DNA of 43,053 nucleotides from NCBI GenBank assembly GCA_017614895.1, contig JAGAAZ010000064.1, forward strand, positions 1 to 43,053. Direction: 5' to 3'. Below, one piece after another: positions 1 through 8,488 of the stretch (position 1 is the first letter of the stretch; every line of letters starts with the position of its first letter). The position numbers were made by a program, and so were the translations under genes. This stretch comes from Bacteroidaceae bacterium (GTDB lineage: Bacteria > Bacteroidota > Bacteroidia > Bacteroidales > Bacteroidaceae). The notes below the pieces were generated by a model. It was not told where the DNA came from and did not search any database. It was given only the letters and a program-made list of their open reading frames with translations.

Positions 1-918
1 CATACCACCTGGAAGACCTGGCTTTACGAGGAGTGAGTTGTTGATGTGGTTGAGGTCTGGAATATAGTAGCCGAGGAAGTCGTCGCACATCTCCTGAATC
101 TGAGTGCGTACCTCCATGTAAGCAGCCATGTTGATTTCCTTCACCTTGAAGCCTGCGTCCTTCAGCATCTCCTGCACGGCGATGATGTCAGCGTGACCAG
201 TACCCCAAGAGAGTGGAGACATACCAGTGTCGATATAGTCACAACCAGCGTTGCAGACTTCGAGGATGGAAGCCATGTTGAAGCCAGGACCAGCGTGAGA
301 GTGATACTGGATCACGATGTCCTTCTTCAGGTTCTTGATGCCAGCCACAATCTTGCCAAGTGATACAGGACGACCGATACCTGCCATATCCTTCAAGCAG
401 ATTTCGTCAGCACCAGCATCGATGAACTTCTTGGCGAGGTTCACATAATAGTCAACTGTATGGATAGGGGAGTAGGTGATGCAGAGAGAAGCCTGTGCAA
501 TCATGCCTGCTTCCTTTGCATACTGGATAGAAGGAATCACGTTGCGTGGGTCGTTCAATCCGCAGAAAATACGAGTGATGTCAGTACCCTGTGCCTTCTT
601 CACCTTGTAGAAGAGCTTGCGCACATCCTTTGGCACTGGGCTCATGCGGAGCGCATTCAGCGCGCGGTCAAGCATGTGAGTCTGGATGCCTGCCTCATGG
701 AAAGGCTTGGTCCATTCGCGCACAGACTTGTTGGGGTTCTCACCATAGAGAAGGTTCACCTGTTCGAAACCACCACCGTTGGTTTCAACGCGGTCGAAAC
801 ATCCCATCTTGATGATGGCTGGAGCCACCTTAACGAGTTGGTCAACACGAGGCTGATACTTACCAGCACTCTGCCACATGTCGCGGAAGACCAACGAGAA
901 TTTTACTTCTTTTGCCAT
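1..918 (-). CDS. oadA: Oxaloacetate decarboxylase alpha subunit / pyruvate carboxylase subunit B, carboxyltransferase domain (partial)
   Basis: The 306 visible codons run from ATG at 918 off the left edge, so the C-terminus is missing. The sequence reads as an HMGL-like TIM-barrel carboxyltransferase of biotin-dependent decarboxylases and carboxylases. These transfer CO2 between oxaloacetate and biotin, here probably as part of a membrane Na+ pump. The metal and catalytic set expected for OadA is present: D13 (FRDMWQS), K176 in CLKDMAG (the lysine that is carbamylated in the family), and H206 and H208 in YHSHAGPG. The loop after the barrel reads DTGMSPLSWGTGHAD. It lies 38 bases downstream of an oadG-like gene, which favours oxaloacetate or methylmalonyl-CoA decarboxylase over soluble pyruvate carboxylase. 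The substrate cannot be fixed from this fragment; whether a biotinyl domain follows is outside the window. Confidence 0.85.
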   Translation of the reverse strand, partial: MAKEVKFSLVFRDMWQSAGKYQPRVDQLVKVAPAIIKMGCFDRVETNGGGFEQVNLLYGENPNKSVREWTKPFHEAGIQTHMLDRALNALRMSPVPKDVRKLFYKVKKAQGTDITRIFCGLNDPRNVIPSIQYAKEAGMIAQASLCITYSPIHTVDYYVNLAKKFIDAGADEICLKDMAGIGRPVSLGKIVAGIKNLKKDIVIQYHSHAGPGFNMASILEVCNAGCDYIDTGMSPLSWGTGHADIIAVQEMLKDAGFKVKEINMAAYMEVRTQIQEMCDDFLGYYIPDLNHINNSLLVKPGLPGGM

Positions 919-956
919 ATCTTTTTAACCTTAAAATTTACTTCAATTCTTTAATT

Positions 957-1226
957 CTATAATTTTTCAATTTTAGAAGCACGACCCTTACCACCTGTAA
1001 TCTGGCTGATGGTAGCGTCGATGATTGCCTTCGTGTTTGCGTCGATGGCGCTGATTGCTTTGGCAGCTGGAGCCACCTTCTTAGCCACAGTCTCTTCTGG
1101 AGCCCATTTGTTCACAGCCCAGATGAGCAACTTGCCGAGATTGATCACAATGAGCAGCACAAGGAACACCGTGACCATACCAACAATAAGGAGCTGCAAA
1201 GCTCCATAAATGTCATTTGTAATCAT
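957..1226 (-). CDS. oadG: OadG-family sodium pump decarboxylase gamma subunit
   Basis: An 89-residue protein with one strong membrane segment (about residues 9-30, LLIVGMVTVFLVLLIVINLG) followed by an Ala/Lys-rich cytoplasmic tail. This is the layout of the OadG family, which anchors the alpha subunit to the membrane beta subunit. The open frame extends upstream to 1292, but the added 22 residues look unlike an N-terminus and the ATG at 1226 sits just before the hydrophobic helix, so that start is chosen. It ends 38 bases before oadA on the same strand, so the two are probably cotranscribed. A TATATTTG box at 1270-1277 lies upstream. Confidence 0.8.
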   Translation of the reverse strand: MITNDIYGALQLLIVGMVTVFLVLLIVINLGKLLIWAVNKWAPEETVAKKVAPAAKAISAIDANTKAIIDATISQITGGKGRASKIEKL

Positions 1227-1269
1227 ATAAAGTCCGTTTAATTTTAATCTTTCTACATTAAAAACGGTG

Positions 1270-1277
1270 CAAATATA
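1270..1277 (-). promoter_or_regulatory. Bacteroidetes -7 box for oadG-oadA
   Basis: TATATTTG on the minus strand matches TAnnTTTG and lies 44 bases before the oadG ATG. No good TTTG is found 19-21 bases further upstream, so the -33 element is weak. It is divergent from the promoter at 1318-1349. Confidence 0.5.
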
Positions 1278-1317
1278 GTCATTTTTTTTCACATCGCCAC
1301 GAAAACTCCTTTGCTTT

Positions 1318-1349
1318 TTTGTAAAATGGCAAAATTTTGCCTACTTTTG
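1318..1349 (+). promoter_or_regulatory. Promoter of the GatC/KduI operon
   Basis: TTTG at 1318-1321, then 20 bases, then TACTTTTG at 1342-1349. This is the canonical Bacteroidetes arrangement, 25 bases before the ATG at 1375. Confidence 0.7.
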
Positions 1350-1374
1350 TGCCCGAATTACAACTAACTAATTT

Positions 1375-2724
1375 ATGGAACAAGTTTTTGCTTACATTAT
1401 CGGCCTTGGTGCGGCCGTAATGATGCCTATCCTATTTACTATTATCGGCTTGTGCATTGGCATGAAGTTTGGCAAGGCGCTCAAAAGTGGACTTTATGTG
1501 GGCGTTGGTTTCGTGGGACTCAATGTGGTTACGAAATTGTTGACAGATAATTTCACCTCTCCTTTGAAGGATATATCCGACCTCTATCAGTGGGCGCTGC
1601 AGGTGTTTGATATGGGTTGGCCTGCTGCTGCCGCTGTGGCTTACAATACGGCTGTAGGCGCCTTGATTATTCCTATTCTGCTGGGTGTCAACTTCCTGCT
1701 CCTTATTACTAAATGTACACGTACTGTAAATATTGATCTCTGGAATTATTGGCACTTCGCCTTCATCGGTGCTGTGGCTTACTTTGTGATGGGTGAGTCG
1801 TTGGCATGGGGCTATTTCGCTGCCATTGTTTGCTATATTGTCACGCTTGTTATGGCTGACTTGACTGCCGAGAAGTTTCAGGCCCATTACGACTTGCCTG
1901 GTATTTCTATTCCTCAGCCTTTCTGCCAGAGTTTCACCCCCTTTGCTGTGTTGATTAACAAAGGGCTTGACCTGATTCCAGACTTTTCCAAATTGGATGT
2001 GGATGCTGAGGGACTGAAGAAGAAGTTTGGTGTCTTGGGCGAACCGTTGGTGTTAGGTGTCATTGTGGGCATCCTCATTGGTGTTGCTGCCCAGTTAAAC
2101 ATCAAGACAATACTGGCGTTGGGTGTGACGATGGGTGCTGTCATGGAACTGATACCACGCATCACAAGCCTCTTCATCGATGGATTGAAACCCATTGCGG
2201 AAAAGACTCAGGAAGTGGTGAAGAAGAAGTTCAAGGGCAAGGAAATTTATATTGGCATGTCGCCTGCATTGGTCATTGGTCATCCCACCACATTGGTATG
2301 CTCCGTCATCCTCATTCCGGTCATCTTGGCGGTGGCTGTGTTGGTGCCAGGCAACCAGTTCCTTCCGTTGGCATCGTTGGCAGGCATGTTCTATCTGTTC
2401 CCTCTCATTTTGCCCTATACCAAGGGTAATGTGGTGAAGAGCCTCATTGTTGGCTTTGTCGCTTTGGTGGTGGGTCTTTATTTTGTTACAGACATGGCTC
2501 CTGCCTTCACGCAGGCTGCTCATGAGGTGTATGCTGCCACACAGAACGATGCAGCAAAGATACCAGAAGGATTCGAGGCTGGTGCGATGGACTTTGCTTC
2601 GAGCCTCTTCGGATGGGTCATCTATAAATGCATCGCCTATCTGGAGTGGGTGGGTGCTGGCATCCTTACGGTCATCACCATCGGTATGGTGCTTTGGAAC
2701 CGCATACGAATCAATAAAAAATAA
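1375..2724 (+). CDS. PTS galactitol-type EIIC (GatC family) membrane permease, orphan
   Basis: A 449-residue polytopic membrane protein with about 10 or more hydrophobic segments. It reads as a GatC-type EIIC: an N-terminus with IIGLGAAVMMPILFTIIG, the central MGAVMELIPRITSLFIDGLKPI stretch, and a GHPTTLVCSVILIPVILAVA helix. GatC proteins form the sugar channel of galactitol phosphotransferase systems and normally need EIIA and EIIB partners, EI and HPr. None of these is encoded nearby, and most Bacteroidetes lack a complete PTS. It may therefore work as a facilitator or secondary transporter. It leads a probable operon with a secreted KduI 38 bases downstream, so a keto-uronate or related sugar is a plausible substrate (inference). 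Family assignment is firm; the substrate is not. Confidence 0.85.
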   Translation: MEQVFAYIIGLGAAVMMPILFTIIGLCIGMKFGKALKSGLYVGVGFVGLNVVTKLLTDNFTSPLKDISDLYQWALQVFDMGWPAAAAVAYNTAVGALIIPILLGVNFLLLITKCTRTVNIDLWNYWHFAFIGAVAYFVMGESLAWGYFAAIVCYIVTLVMADLTAEKFQAHYDLPGISIPQPFCQSFTPFAVLINKGLDLIPDFSKLDVDAEGLKKKFGVLGEPLVLGVIVGILIGVAAQLNIKTILALGVTMGAVMELIPRITSLFIDGLKPIAEKTQEVVKKKFKGKEIYIGMSPALVIGHPTTLVCSVILIPVILAVAVLVPGNQFLPLASLAGMFYLFPLILPYTKGNVVKSLIVGFVALVVGLYFVTDMAPAFTQAAHEVYAATQNDAAKIPEGFEAGAMDFASSLFGWVIYKCIAYLEWVGAGILTVITIGMVLWNRIRINKK

Positions 2725-2762
2725 TAGCTACAGACTTTACCAATTAACTAACTAACAACAAT

Positions 2763-3734
2763 ATGAAGAAATTTCTTTTACTGGCAGCGTTGGCTGCATC
2801 ACTCACTATGTCAGCACAGGTGAAGGTGAACTTTCAGAAAGCCTGTCACCCTGACGATGTGAAGCATTATGACACCCAGACCATCCGTGATCGCTTTGTG
2901 ATGGAGAAAGTCATGGTGCCCAATGAAATCAATCTCACTTATTCCATGTATGACCGCTTTATTTTTGGCGGTGCCATGCCTGTCACCAAAGACCTGAAGC
3001 TTGAGGCATTTCCTGAACTTCGTGCGCCTTACTTCCTGCATAACAGAGAAATCGGCATCATCAACACGGCTGGTGATGGTGTTGTGATTGTGGATGGTGT
3101 GGAATATCCGTTGAGTGAACGTGAAGCCCTTTACATCGGGCGTGGCAACTTGGGCAAAGACAAGAATGGTAAGGGCATCGAATCCAATCAGGAAGTCATT
3201 TTCCGTTCCAAGGATCCGCAGAAACCTGCCAAGTTTTACATCAACTCAGCTACTGCTCACCAACATTATAAGACTCAGTGGGTTACCCTTGATGGTCGTA
3301 AGAATGGAAAACTTCAGTCGCTGAAGGCAACGGTGATGCGCAATCTTGGCTCTCTGGCAGAATCTAACCAGCGCACCATCTATCAGCTCATTGTCAACAC
3401 AGCTCTGGAGGAAGGTCCTTGCCAGTTGCAAATGGGTTTGACGCAGTTGCAGGAGGGTAGTGTGTGGAACACGATGCCGCCTCATACGCATGGTCGTCGT
3501 ATCGAAGCTTACTATTACTTCAACCTGCCCGAAGACCAAACCATCAGCCACATCATGGGAGAACCCCAAGAGAGTCGTGTGGTATGGCTCCACAACGAGC
3601 AGGCGATCATGTCGCCAGAGTGGTCCATTCATGCCGCTTCCGCCACCTACTACTATACCTTCATCTGGGGTATGGCAGGCGAGAACCTTGACTACAACGA
3701 TAAGGATGTTATCAAGGTCAGCGACTTGAGGTAA
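2763..3734 (+). CDS. kduI: 5-dehydro-4-deoxy-D-glucuronate isomerase with signal peptide
   Basis: A 323-residue KduI-family cupin isomerase. KduI interconverts 5-dehydro-4-deoxy-glucuronate, released from unsaturated uronates of pectin, alginate or glycosaminoglycans, and 2,5-diketo-3-deoxygluconate. The zinc ligands are visible as H241, H243 and E248 in [11 protein letters not shown], and H290 in SPEWSIHAA, with the same spacing as in E. coli KduI; the C-terminus (VSDLR) also agrees. What is odd is the N-terminus: residues 1-19 form a clean signal peptide ([19 protein letters not shown]) in a family that is normally cytoplasmic. A short extra loop, [13 protein letters not shown], follows YIGRGNL. 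It lies between the orphan PTS permease and a lipoprotein, all on one strand with gaps of under 40 bases. Periplasmic location is inferred from the signal peptide only. Confidence 0.9.
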   Translation: MKKFLLLAALAASLTMSAQVKVNFQKACHPDDVKHYDTQTIRDRFVMEKVMVPNEINLTYSMYDRFIFGGAMPVTKDLKLEAFPELRAPYFLHNREIGIINTAGDGVVIVDGVEYPLSEREALYIGRGNLGKDKNGKGIESNQEVIFRSKDPQKPAKFYINSATAHQHYKTQWVTLDGRKNGKLQSLKATVMRNLGSLAESNQRTIYQLIVNTALEEGPCQLQMGLTQLQEGSVWNTMPPHTHGRRIEAYYYFNLPEDQTISHIMGEPQESRVVWLHNEQAIMSPEWSIHAASATYYYTFIWGMAGENLDYNDKDVIKVSDLR

Positions 3735-3769
3735 AAGCGTAAGAACATTATTAACTAAATAGGAGAACA

Positions 3770-4321
3770 ATGAAAAAGATTTTATTTATGTTGGCTGCCC
3801 TGATGGCATTGGTGGCATGCAACAACAAACCAGCGGATGCTCCTGCAACAGCAGAGGGCAATGAGGTCAATAACGAAATCGTGGAAAACGACACAACCAC
3901 TCAAGAAATGAAGCAACAGAACATGCAGGAAGTACAGGCATTTTTGAAGGAGTGCAACGCATTCTTCATTGCCACAGTCGATGGTGACCAGCCTCATGTG
4001 CGTCCCTTCGGCGTTTCAGAGATTATCGATGGCCGTCTTTACATCATGACGGGTAAAGTAAAGGACGTTTATAAGCAGATGGCTGCCAACGGAAAGTTTG
4101 AAATTTGTGCCATGAAGCCTTCTGGCAGCGAGTGGCTGCGTATCTGCGGAACCTTGGTCAATGATGAGACTTTGTCGGTGAAGGAAGAATTCCTGAACCG
4201 CAACGAGGGTCTGAAGTCGATGTACAAGGCTGATGACGACAATATGGCAGTGCTCTACATCACCAATGGCTCTGCTCGCTTCTGCTCATTCGCAGCACCA
4301 GAACGTAAGGTGCAATTTTAG
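3770..4321 (+). CDS. Lipoprotein with pyridoxamine-phosphate-oxidase-like FMN-binding barrel
   Basis: A 183-residue protein. Residues 1-17 are a lipoprotein signal ending in LVAC, with C17 as the lipidated residue, followed by an acidic Thr/Glu-rich linker to about residue 48. Residues 50-180 read as a split-barrel flavin-binding domain of the PNPOx/general-stress-protein-26 type (FIATVDGDQPHVRPFG, GRLYIMTGKVKDVYKQM, FEICAM, WLRICGTL). Such domains bind FMN or F420 and often reduce small substrates. A lipid-anchored version would act in the periplasm or at the outer membrane. It follows kduI by 35 bases and a strong terminator follows it, so it is probably the last gene of the operon. Its substrate is unknown. 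Confidence 0.75.
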   Translation: MKKILFMLAALMALVACNNKPADAPATAEGNEVNNEIVENDTTTQEMKQQNMQEVQAFLKECNAFFIATVDGDQPHVRPFGVSEIIDGRLYIMTGKVKDVYKQMAANGKFEICAMKPSGSEWLRICGTLVNDETLSVKEEFLNRNEGLKSMYKADDDNMAVLYITNGSARFCSFAAPERKVQF

Positions 4322-4352
4322 GGCTGTAAATGATAATTTTTTTATTTTGTAA

Positions 4353-4393
4353 AAAAAGAGAGGGACATTTTTTGGAAGTGTCTCTCTCTTTTT
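4353..4393 (+). terminator. Hairpin terminator after the KduI operon
   Basis: A 15-bp stem pairs 4353-4367 with 4379-4393 (one G-T wobble, AAAAAGAGAG against CTCTCTTTTT at its base) around an 11-base loop. The T-run at the 3' side makes it a good intrinsic terminator. Its loop also contains the -33 TTTG of the ispE promoter. Confidence 0.8.
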
Positions 4394-4402
4394 GTACCTT
4401 TG
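4371..4402 (+). promoter_or_regulatory. ispE promoter nested in the terminator
   Basis: TTTG at 4371-4374, 20 bases, then TACCTTTG at 4395-4402, 27 bases before the ispE ATG. The -33 element lies in the loop of the upstream terminator and the spacer is its 3' arm. Confidence 0.7.
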
Positions 4403-4428
4403 TCCCCGTTAACTAAAACAATGGAATT

Positions 4429-5256
4429 ATGATAGTATATCCTAATGCGAAGATTAACATCGGTTTGAACGTCGTGGAGAAGCGTCCGGACGGCTACCAT
4501 AATCTGGAGACGGTGTTTTACCCCATAGGTCTGCAAGACATTTTGGAGATTCAGGAAATCGATACGGATGCGCCTGCTTGTGGCTATCGGCTGAAGGTGA
4601 CGGGCACAGTGTTGGATGGTTCACCCGAGGATAACTTGGTGGTGAGAGCATTGAAGTTGCTGAAGAAGGACTTCGACCTGCCTCCTGTGAGCATCGGTCT
4701 GTATAAGCACATTCCGACAGGTGCAGGTTTGGGTGGTGGCTCGTCTGATGGTGCGTTCACGGTGAAGACGCTGAATGAGCGTTTCAAACTGGGTTTGACT
4801 ACACAGCAGATGGAGGACTATTGTTCTCAGTTGGGGGCTGATTGTCCATTCTTTATCCAGAACAAGCCTGTGTTTGCAACAGGCATCGGCAATGTGTTCC
4901 ATCCTTTGGATTTGGATCTGAAGTACAAGCAACTGGTGCTGGTGAAGCCTGATACATTTGTGTCAACGAAGGACGCATACGCAAAGGTGAAGGTGCAACA
5001 TCCGAAGAAGCAGTTGCCGGAACTTTTGGCTCAGCCGATTGAAACGTGGAAAGATACAGTGGTGAATGATTTTGAGGCGAGTGTGTTCTCGAAGTATCCT
5101 GAGATTGCTGCCATCAAAGATAAGATGTATGACCTCGGTGCCGTTTATGCCAGTATGTCGGGCAGCGGCTCAAGTGTGTTTGGTATCTTTGAAGACCCAG
5201 TGGAGAACATTGACGAGAAATTTAGCGGGATGTTCTGCCGCCAGCGTGAACTTTAA
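4429..5256 (+). CDS. ispE: 4-diphosphocytidyl-2-C-methyl-D-erythritol kinase
   Basis: A 275-residue GHMP kinase that phosphorylates CDP-methylerythritol in the MEP pathway to isoprenoids. The family signature at the N-terminus is [20 protein letters not shown] with K8, the ATP-binding glycine loop is [15 protein letters not shown] (residues 97-110), the catalytic aspartate is D138 in LGADCPFF, and the C-terminal GHMP motif is [12 protein letters not shown]. The length is typical, although the C-terminus after FGIF is short. The stop codon overlaps the stop of the convergent porin gene in the sequence TTTAA. Cytoplasmic, essential in most bacteria that use the MEP route. Confidence 0.95.
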   Translation: MIVYPNAKINIGLNVVEKRPDGYHNLETVFYPIGLQDILEIQEIDTDAPACGYRLKVTGTVLDGSPEDNLVVRALKLLKKDFDLPPVSIGLYKHIPTGAGLGGGSSDGAFTVKTLNERFKLGLTTQQMEDYCSQLGADCPFFIQNKPVFATGIGNVFHPLDLDLKYKQLVLVKPDTFVSTKDAYAKVKVQHPKKQLPELLAQPIETWKDTVVNDFEASVFSKYPEIAAIKDKMYDLGAVYASMSGSGSSVFGIFEDPVENIDEKFSGMFCRQREL

Positions 5257-7328
5257 TCGTAGAAGTTCCAACTCAAACCGAATCGGATGCTGGATGGATT
5301 CATCGGGTAGTTGGGTAGCCAGAAGTAGCGCCCGTCGGATTGGTTGAAGTGGTGGTACATCACGTAGAAGCGTGTGCGTTTCAAATCAAAGTTTGCATAG
5401 ACAGAGAGAAGTGGGTAATTGCCCACTTTTTCTTTTTTCAGCGGGTTCTGATTCATGAACATGCCAATGACAGGGGAGTAGTCGGGCACGTTGTATTCGG
5501 TGAAGTATTTCATGTCGGCACCGAACTCGGTCTTGAGCACCTTGGCAATCTTGAAACGCAGGTACAGGTTGGTGTAAAGCGATATGACAGGGAGAGGCAA
5601 GACATCAGTGTGGCTGCATGTCTGATAAGTGATGTCGTTTTCCCAATGGAAGATGCCCAACTTGAAGTATTGACGCAGATTGGCGCTGATCACCTGAATG
5701 TTGTCGCTGCATTGCATGGGGGAAACATTGTTGCTCACCACGGTATTACCGTCAGAAGTGCTTAATGAGATTCCTGTGTTCTGGAAATAACAGAAGTTCT
5801 TGATGTTCTCCACACCCATCGTGATCTTGGTGTTGGTGTGGGGTATGTCGATGACTCCTTCTATGCGCTGCCTGAATTCATTGTCCATGCTTTTGTCCCA
5901 CCATGCATGTTTGCCATGATAGTGGTCGAAATAGAAACTGGGACCGTAATTCTTGATATAGGCGTTGAGTGCCACTTGGGCTGTGTCGCCCAACAATGGA
6001 ATATTGACTTCAGCATGACCTTTCACCTCAAACTGTCCGATGTCTTGCCCAGCCACAACAAATTCTCCATCGAGGTTGTAATGTACTGTTGTACCTTGGG
6101 TGCGAATGATTTGTCCGCCGACCAACACATTGTGCTCATTGTAGTATTGCTTATCGACCCAACCTGTTTTGTTGGTGTAGAAACCTCCATAACGGGTGGA
6201 GTCGGGTAGCATGAAGCGATTGTATTCGTAGCCTACATAGGCATTCAAACCAAATAAAGCCCATTTGTTGAAGCCTTCACACAGCGAAATCCCCACCAGA
6301 TTTTTGATGTGGAAATGCTTGGTGTAGTCTTGGGTGGAATCACCAGGCAGATAAGTGTAGGAATGGTAGTTCTCGGTCTCTTTGTATGCACGATGGTTGC
6401 GCATCATGTTTTGAAGTTTCAAAGAATGGAATATCTTGCTGACAGGCACAAACACTTCCTTCGTAGTGACAGAATCCACTTCTTCTTCTCGATAGAAGCC
6501 AATGTTGTAATGATGATTGAAGAAGACGAGGTCGTGCTCCTGACGGTTCCATGTCTGTGAGAGCACAGTGGGGATGTCGTTTGACGTAAATTCCCTTGCC
6601 ATGTTCTCAGGGTTGGTGATGTAGCCTTCATCTTCAATACCACCATTCTCTGCTGTCTTCATGAAGTTGTGTTGGTAGTAGAAATGAAAGTTATAATGGT
6701 CAGCAAGGTAGGAAGCCCATGCCGAAGCGTTCATATAGGAGGTGGATTGGGTGTCGTAATAGCCACGACCATAGATGTAATCGAAGATGCCGCCAAAGTT
6801 GAATTTCTTTCCTGCGTTGTTGGTGTAGGTGGCCTTGATGTGGTCAGAACCAGTGTTCTTGGAGCCGTTCCAATTGTAAGTCACATTCATGAAAGGCGAC
6901 TTTGTGTTGTAGAAACGGAAATGTTCCGTGTCCACAAAGAACATGTCGAAAGGGTCGGTGAACATGAAGTCGGGTGTAATGGGACGTTCCATGAAAATAC
7001 GTGACAAGCGTGGAGAGCCGACATTACCCAAGGAGTTGTAATGTCCTTCGATGCCTTCGGGCAAGTCGGTGTTCATGAACATATGGTGAAGCGTGTCAAC
7101 ATACGTGTCAGTCATGTTGCCATACGTCTCATCCACAGTCCATGCCCTCACGTCATTGGGCACAACTTTCTTTTTCTTCTTTGTCTCGGCAGAGTCAGGG
7201 CGCGCATCCATCGATAAGTCAGAGTTAGTCTCTAATTCTGATATGATGCGTTGCGCATGGCTTGATGGTACAAGGAATGCGAGGAAAATAATTATGGATA
7301 AATATCTTGAATTCAAAACTTTAACCAT
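5253..7328 (-). CDS. Putative outer-membrane porin (Bacteroidetes Porin_10-like)
   Basis: 691 residues from the ATG at 7328. A longer frame starts at 7466 but lies inside the upstream gene, while [20 protein letters not shown] starts a good signal peptide ending SHAQ. After a short Lys-rich linker the protein reads [21 protein letters not shown], then alternating aromatic and polar residues to the end. It closes with [10 protein letters not shown], a typical beta-barrel C-terminus with an aromatic next to the last residue. This fits the putative porin family of Bacteroidetes outer membranes; the transported substrate is unknown. Its ATG overlaps the TAA of the small membrane protein upstream (TAATG), so translation is probably coupled. 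Its own stop overlaps the ispE stop from the other strand. Confidence 0.75.
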   Translation of the reverse strand: MVKVLNSRYLSIIIFLAFLVPSSHAQRIISELETNSDLSMDARPDSAETKKKKKVVPNDVRAWTVDETYGNMTDTYVDTLHHMFMNTDLPEGIEGHYNSLGNVGSPRLSRIFMERPITPDFMFTDPFDMFFVDTEHFRFYNTKSPFMNVTYNWNGSKNTGSDHIKATYTNNAGKKFNFGGIFDYIYGRGYYDTQSTSYMNASAWASYLADHYNFHFYYQHNFMKTAENGGIEDEGYITNPENMAREFTSNDIPTVLSQTWNRQEHDLVFFNHHYNIGFYREEEVDSVTTKEVFVPVSKIFHSLKLQNMMRNHRAYKETENYHSYTYLPGDSTQDYTKHFHIKNLVGISLCEGFNKWALFGLNAYVGYEYNRFMLPDSTRYGGFYTNKTGWVDKQYYNEHNVLVGGQIIRTQGTTVHYNLDGEFVVAGQDIGQFEVKGHAEVNIPLLGDTAQVALNAYIKNYGPSFYFDHYHGKHAWWDKSMDNEFRQRIEGVIDIPHTNTKITMGVENIKNFCYFQNTGISLSTSDGNTVVSNNVSPMQCSDNIQVISANLRQYFKLGIFHWENDITYQTCSHTDVLPLPVISLYTNLYLRFKIAKVLKTEFGADMKYFTEYNVPDYSPVIGMFMNQNPLKKEKVGNYPLLSVYANFDLKRTRFYVMYHHFNQSDGRYFWLPNYPMNPSSIRFGLSWNFYD

Positions 7329-7594
7329 TAAAACATGAATCTCAGATAGAATTCTACCAATTTCAGGGCAATGGCACCAAAGCCAATGCTGAAGAAGAGT
7401 GCGCGTTGTTCGGGCAGAACAAAATAAATAACAATGGCAGCTACAAAGCCAATCATGAACACCCAATTCAGCACCCTGCGGGCAGTTTCTATATGATGAG
7501 TGGATGACTTGCCTTTATGCCATTTCTTTCGGCTCTCGTTCTTGCTCTCTGCAACAGCTTCTGCAATGATTTTATCGACGTCTTCCTGATTCAT
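7328..7594 (-). CDS. Small two-helix inner membrane protein
   Basis: 88 residues: a charged N-terminal half (residues 1-38, rich in Glu, Lys and Ser) followed by two hydrophobic segments (about 42-60 and 66-85) joined by a short PEQR turn. I do not recognise a named family. It is the middle gene of a three-gene unit. Its ATG overlaps the stop of the DUF4468 gene and its own stop overlaps the porin start, both as TAATG. This tight coupling suggests a fixed ratio with its neighbours, possibly in envelope assembly (inference). Confidence 0.7.
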   Translation of the reverse strand: MNQEDVDKIIAEAVAESKNESRKKWHKGKSSTHHIETARRVLNWVFMIGFVAAIVIYFVLPEQRALFFSIGFGAIALKLVEFYLRFMF

Positions 7595-8244
7595 TACTGA
7601 TTGATGGATTCAGAGATTTCTTTCTTCAGTTCGTTCACAAGGTCAATCGTCTTGATGCGGAACTTGCCGTTAGTGCGTTTCAACTCTCCCTTTTTGTTCA
7701 GACAATTGACGTCTGTAATCCATTCTTCTGCTGCCATACGGATGAATTCGCCTTCGCCTTGATCCACATTGAAGGAGAGGGTGTGTAGCATGAACTCAAC
7801 CTTTCCGTCGCTAACGCCTAAATCAAGCAGATAGAAAGCCTGCGTGAAACTCTTAGCAAGTGGCTTTACTGAAAAAATCAGTTCCTCGGCACCCTGACAT
7901 TCAATTTTTCCGCTCTGTTTGTTGGCCTCTTTCACTGTTGAGAATTCGATATTCTTGAAGAAGTTCTCGTCTCTATAGTCTTCGCCCATCATGCTGTTGG
8001 GCTGATAACGCAGGTTCGCCCATTGTGCTACCTTGTTAAAGATGTCCTCTTTGTTTTTTCCTGGTGCAGCGATGACATCCTTGAAAACCACCTTTCCTGC
8101 TTCTTCAGGAATGGCTCCCTTGGCTGTATATACGGACATGTCGGATTTTCCCTTGGGAGCTTTCCTACTTAAAAGACCTTCACGTTGAGCTTGCATCATC
8201 AAGGGAAGCGCTACTGCAATGATGGCAATGATAATCTTCTTCAT
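7594..8244 (-). CDS. Secreted DUF4468-like protein
   Basis: 216 residues with a signal peptide (MKKIIIAIIAVALPLMMQAQ). The segment GKVVFKDVIAAPGKNKEDIF, followed by a region with FSTVKEANKQSGKIECQGAE, resembles the DUF4468 (TBP-like fold) domain found in exported Bacteroidetes proteins; function unknown. It is the first gene of an operon with a small membrane protein and a porin, transcribed from a clear promoter at 8327-8358. A role as a periplasmic accessory of the porin is only an inference from position. Confidence 0.65.
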   Translation of the reverse strand: MKKIIIAIIAVALPLMMQAQREGLLSRKAPKGKSDMSVYTAKGAIPEEAGKVVFKDVIAAPGKNKEDIFNKVAQWANLRYQPNSMMGEDYRDENFFKNIEFSTVKEANKQSGKIECQGAEELIFSVKPLAKSFTQAFYLLDLGVSDGKVEFMLHTLSFNVDQGEGEFIRMAAEEWITDVNCLNKKGELKRTNGKFRIKTIDLVNELKKEISESINQ

Positions 8245-8326
8245 TTGATTATGTTTTTAGATGTTATTATCTGTTTTTTCTAAATTGGAGGCAGTGGAGT
8301 GTTTCCCCATTGCCCATAATTGTTTG

Positions 8327-8358
8327 CAAAGTTAATGCTTTTACATCTTTTGGTCAAA
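8327..8358 (-). promoter_or_regulatory. Promoter of the DUF4468-porin operon
   Basis: On the minus strand, TTTG (8358-8355), 20 bases, then TAACTTTG (8334-8327). This leaves a leader of roughly 75 bases before the ATG at 8244. Confidence 0.7.
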
Positions 8359-8420
8359 TAATTATTTCTAAATATTCTAAAAACATCAGATAAAACAGGA
8401 TAGAGGGCTTAAAGAAACAG

Positions 8421-8449
8421 TAAGGAGGCGCCCTTTGGACGTCTCCTTA
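8421..8449 (-). terminator. Hairpin terminator after the sigma-factor cluster
   Basis: A 10-bp stem (8421-8430 with 8440-8449, one G-T wobble) around CCCTTTGGA. In the minus direction it is followed by a modest T-rich tract (CTGTTTCTTT). It lies 40 bases after the stop of the gene at 8489. Confidence 0.55.
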
Positions 8450-8488
8450 AGAGATGTTTCATTCTATTTAAATAAATATACAATCTGA

